A stretch of DNA of 7,641 nt, from contig DCAW01000194.1 in NCBI GenBank assembly GCA_002313895.1, positions 1-7,641 on the forward strand. The letters run 5' to 3'. The notes under the pieces were generated by a model, which worked only from the letters and a program-made list of their open reading frames with translations, was not told the DNA's origin and searched no databases. Positions 6,915 through 7,641 of this stretch are shown in pieces. The translations under genes and the position numbers were made by a program. Positions within the stretch are counted from its first letter, which is position 1; every line of letters begins with the position of its first letter. The stretch is from Dehalococcoidia bacterium UBA1123 (GTDB lineage Bacteria > Chloroflexota > Dehalococcoidia > Lucifugimonadales > UBA1123).

Positions 6915-7196
6915 ATGCCAATTTACGAGTACCGATGTCAGGATTGCAGAGAGAAGACCGCCAAGCTGTGGAGAGGCTTCGACGCTCCGAAGTCCATCCC
7001 ATGCGCGGCCTGCTCCAGTGAAAACACCTCCCGCATCATTTCCAGCGTCGCCTTCCACAAGTCCCTCGGCTCACAACTTCAGGACCTTGACCCCAGGTAC
7101 GATCGAATGGTGGACAACGCCGCAGCAAACTCAGCCAGGTCCGACGAAAACCAGTTTCTGAGACGGTCAACGCCACTCAGCGACGCCGAGGCTTAA
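6915..7196 (+). CDS. FmdB-type zinc ribbon protein
   Basis: This 93-residue protein opens with MPIYEYRCQDC, the hallmark of the FmdB family of small zinc ribbons. Two CxxC pairs (C8/C11 and C30/C33) would bind one zinc ion. The GFDAPKSIPC stretch between them and the RIISSVAFHKS stretch after them fit the family pattern. The C-terminal 45 residues are polar and probably disordered. Family members were first proposed as regulators beside formamidase or formylmethanofuran genes, and their role is generally unknown. The start has GAGG overlapping the previous stop, about 10 nt upstream of the ATG. It sits between the SCP2-like and NIPSNAP genes, so it probably serves the same complex, for instance in assembly or as a scaffold. 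Confidence 0.85.
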   Translation: MPIYEYRCQDCREKTAKLWRGFDAPKSIPCAACSSENTSRIISSVAFHKSLGSQLQDLDPRYDRMVDNAAANSARSDENQFLRRSTPLSDAEA

Positions 7197-7240
7197 TCTC
7201 AACCTCGTCACAACCAACTCTGACACCCGAGAGCCTAACC

Positions 7241-7641
7241 ATGATCTACGAAGAACGCCGAATCACGCTCAAAAGAGGACAGATCGACTCGTTCATCGCC
7301 CAATTCAAAGAGTCCACCCTTCCCGCGATCCGATCTCACGGAGGCGAGACTCTCTGCACTCTGTCGGGGCTTATCGGTGACCCACCTGAGGAGATTATCC
7401 AGGTCACTGCCTACCCGGACGTCGCCACATGGACGGACGCTCAGGACGCCTTCGGCACATCACGCATGGATGCCATCGATGCCGAAGCCGTCCGTCTTCT
7501 GAAGCCTATCGCCTATCGTCCCAAGGAGACAATCCCAGATGAAGACCTTCGGGGCTTCTACGGCCATCGGCGGTTCTTCATTTCGTCGGACGATCTGGAC
7601 GAGTTTGTGCATTGCTCTGAAAACGGAATCTGGCCGCGCAT
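7241..7641 (+). CDS. NIPSNAP-family protein, partial at the window end
   Basis: The open frame runs 133 full codons from ATG with no stop and is cut by the window edge. Residues 1-95 look like a NIPSNAP domain (ferredoxin-like alpha/beta barrel): MIYEERRITLKRGQIDSF, then LPAIRSHGG, then IIQVTAYPDVATWTDAQD, then LKPIAYRP. At residue 107 a second repeat starts: YGHRRFFISSDDLDEF aligns without gaps to YEERRITLKRGQIDSF at residue 3. The whole protein is therefore probably a tandem NIPSNAP of over 200 residues. NIPSNAP and related dimeric alpha/beta-barrel proteins include small-molecule-binding and monooxygenase-like members, and most are uncharacterised. The ribosome site is weak and the gap to the previous gene is 44 nt, but orientation and spacing place it in the same operon. 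Confidence 0.75.
   Translation, partial: MIYEERRITLKRGQIDSFIAQFKESTLPAIRSHGGETLCTLSGLIGDPPEEIIQVTAYPDVATWTDAQDAFGTSRMDAIDAEAVRLLKPIAYRPKETIPDEDLRGFYGHRRFFISSDDLDEFVHCSENGIWPR

Overview
The window is moderately GC-rich bacterial DNA, densely coded, with eight protein genes in two divergent transcription units around one noncoding region of about 430 bp (3347-3772). The mix of families (AceE-type E1, hydroxypyruvate isomerase, paired ferritin-like proteins, SCP2-like proteins, an FmdB zinc ribbon and a NIPSNAP protein) recalls uncultured Chloroflexota such as SAR202 or Dehalococcoidia relatives. That is only an impression, because no taxonomic marker is present. There are no RNA genes, mobile elements or CRISPR arrays.

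Left arm (minus strand, 150-3346): a hydroxypyruvate isomerase (hyi) is followed after 32 nt by a large thiamine-diphosphate enzyme of the homodimeric pyruvate dehydrogenase E1 (AceE/MdeB) type. Both have intact active-site residues. The E1 lacks most of the N-terminal extension that E. coli AceE uses to dock on E2, and no E2 or E3 gene is visible. The pair suggests C3 2-oxoacid or hydroxypyruvate metabolism, but the true E1 substrate is unknown.

Centre (3347-3772): it holds a candidate leftward promoter just before hyi, a good sigma70-like rightward promoter (TTGATT-N17-TATAGT), and two overlapping inverted repeats (3587-3621) just upstream of the rightward promoter that look like an operator.

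Right arm (plus strand, 3773 to beyond 7641): six co-directional, closely spaced genes. First come two paralogous ferritin-like proteins. One keeps a complete diiron ligand set (two DExRH motifs). In the other every predicted glutamate ligand is replaced while both histidines remain. Next come two paralogous small proteins that resemble SCP2 lipid carriers, then an FmdB-type zinc ribbon, then a NIPSNAP protein cut by the window end that begins a second NIPSNAP repeat.

The right arm is the most interesting part. Its layout of one metal-binding and one metal-less ferritin-like subunit resembles the alpha/beta pairs of bacterial multicomponent monooxygenases and the PaaA/PaaC pair, but the sizes and companions differ from those systems. 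My working hypothesis is an undescribed diiron oxygenase or oxidase complex acting on a hydrophobic substrate handled by the SCP2-like proteins. No reductase or ferredoxin is in the window, so the electron source would have to be elsewhere.
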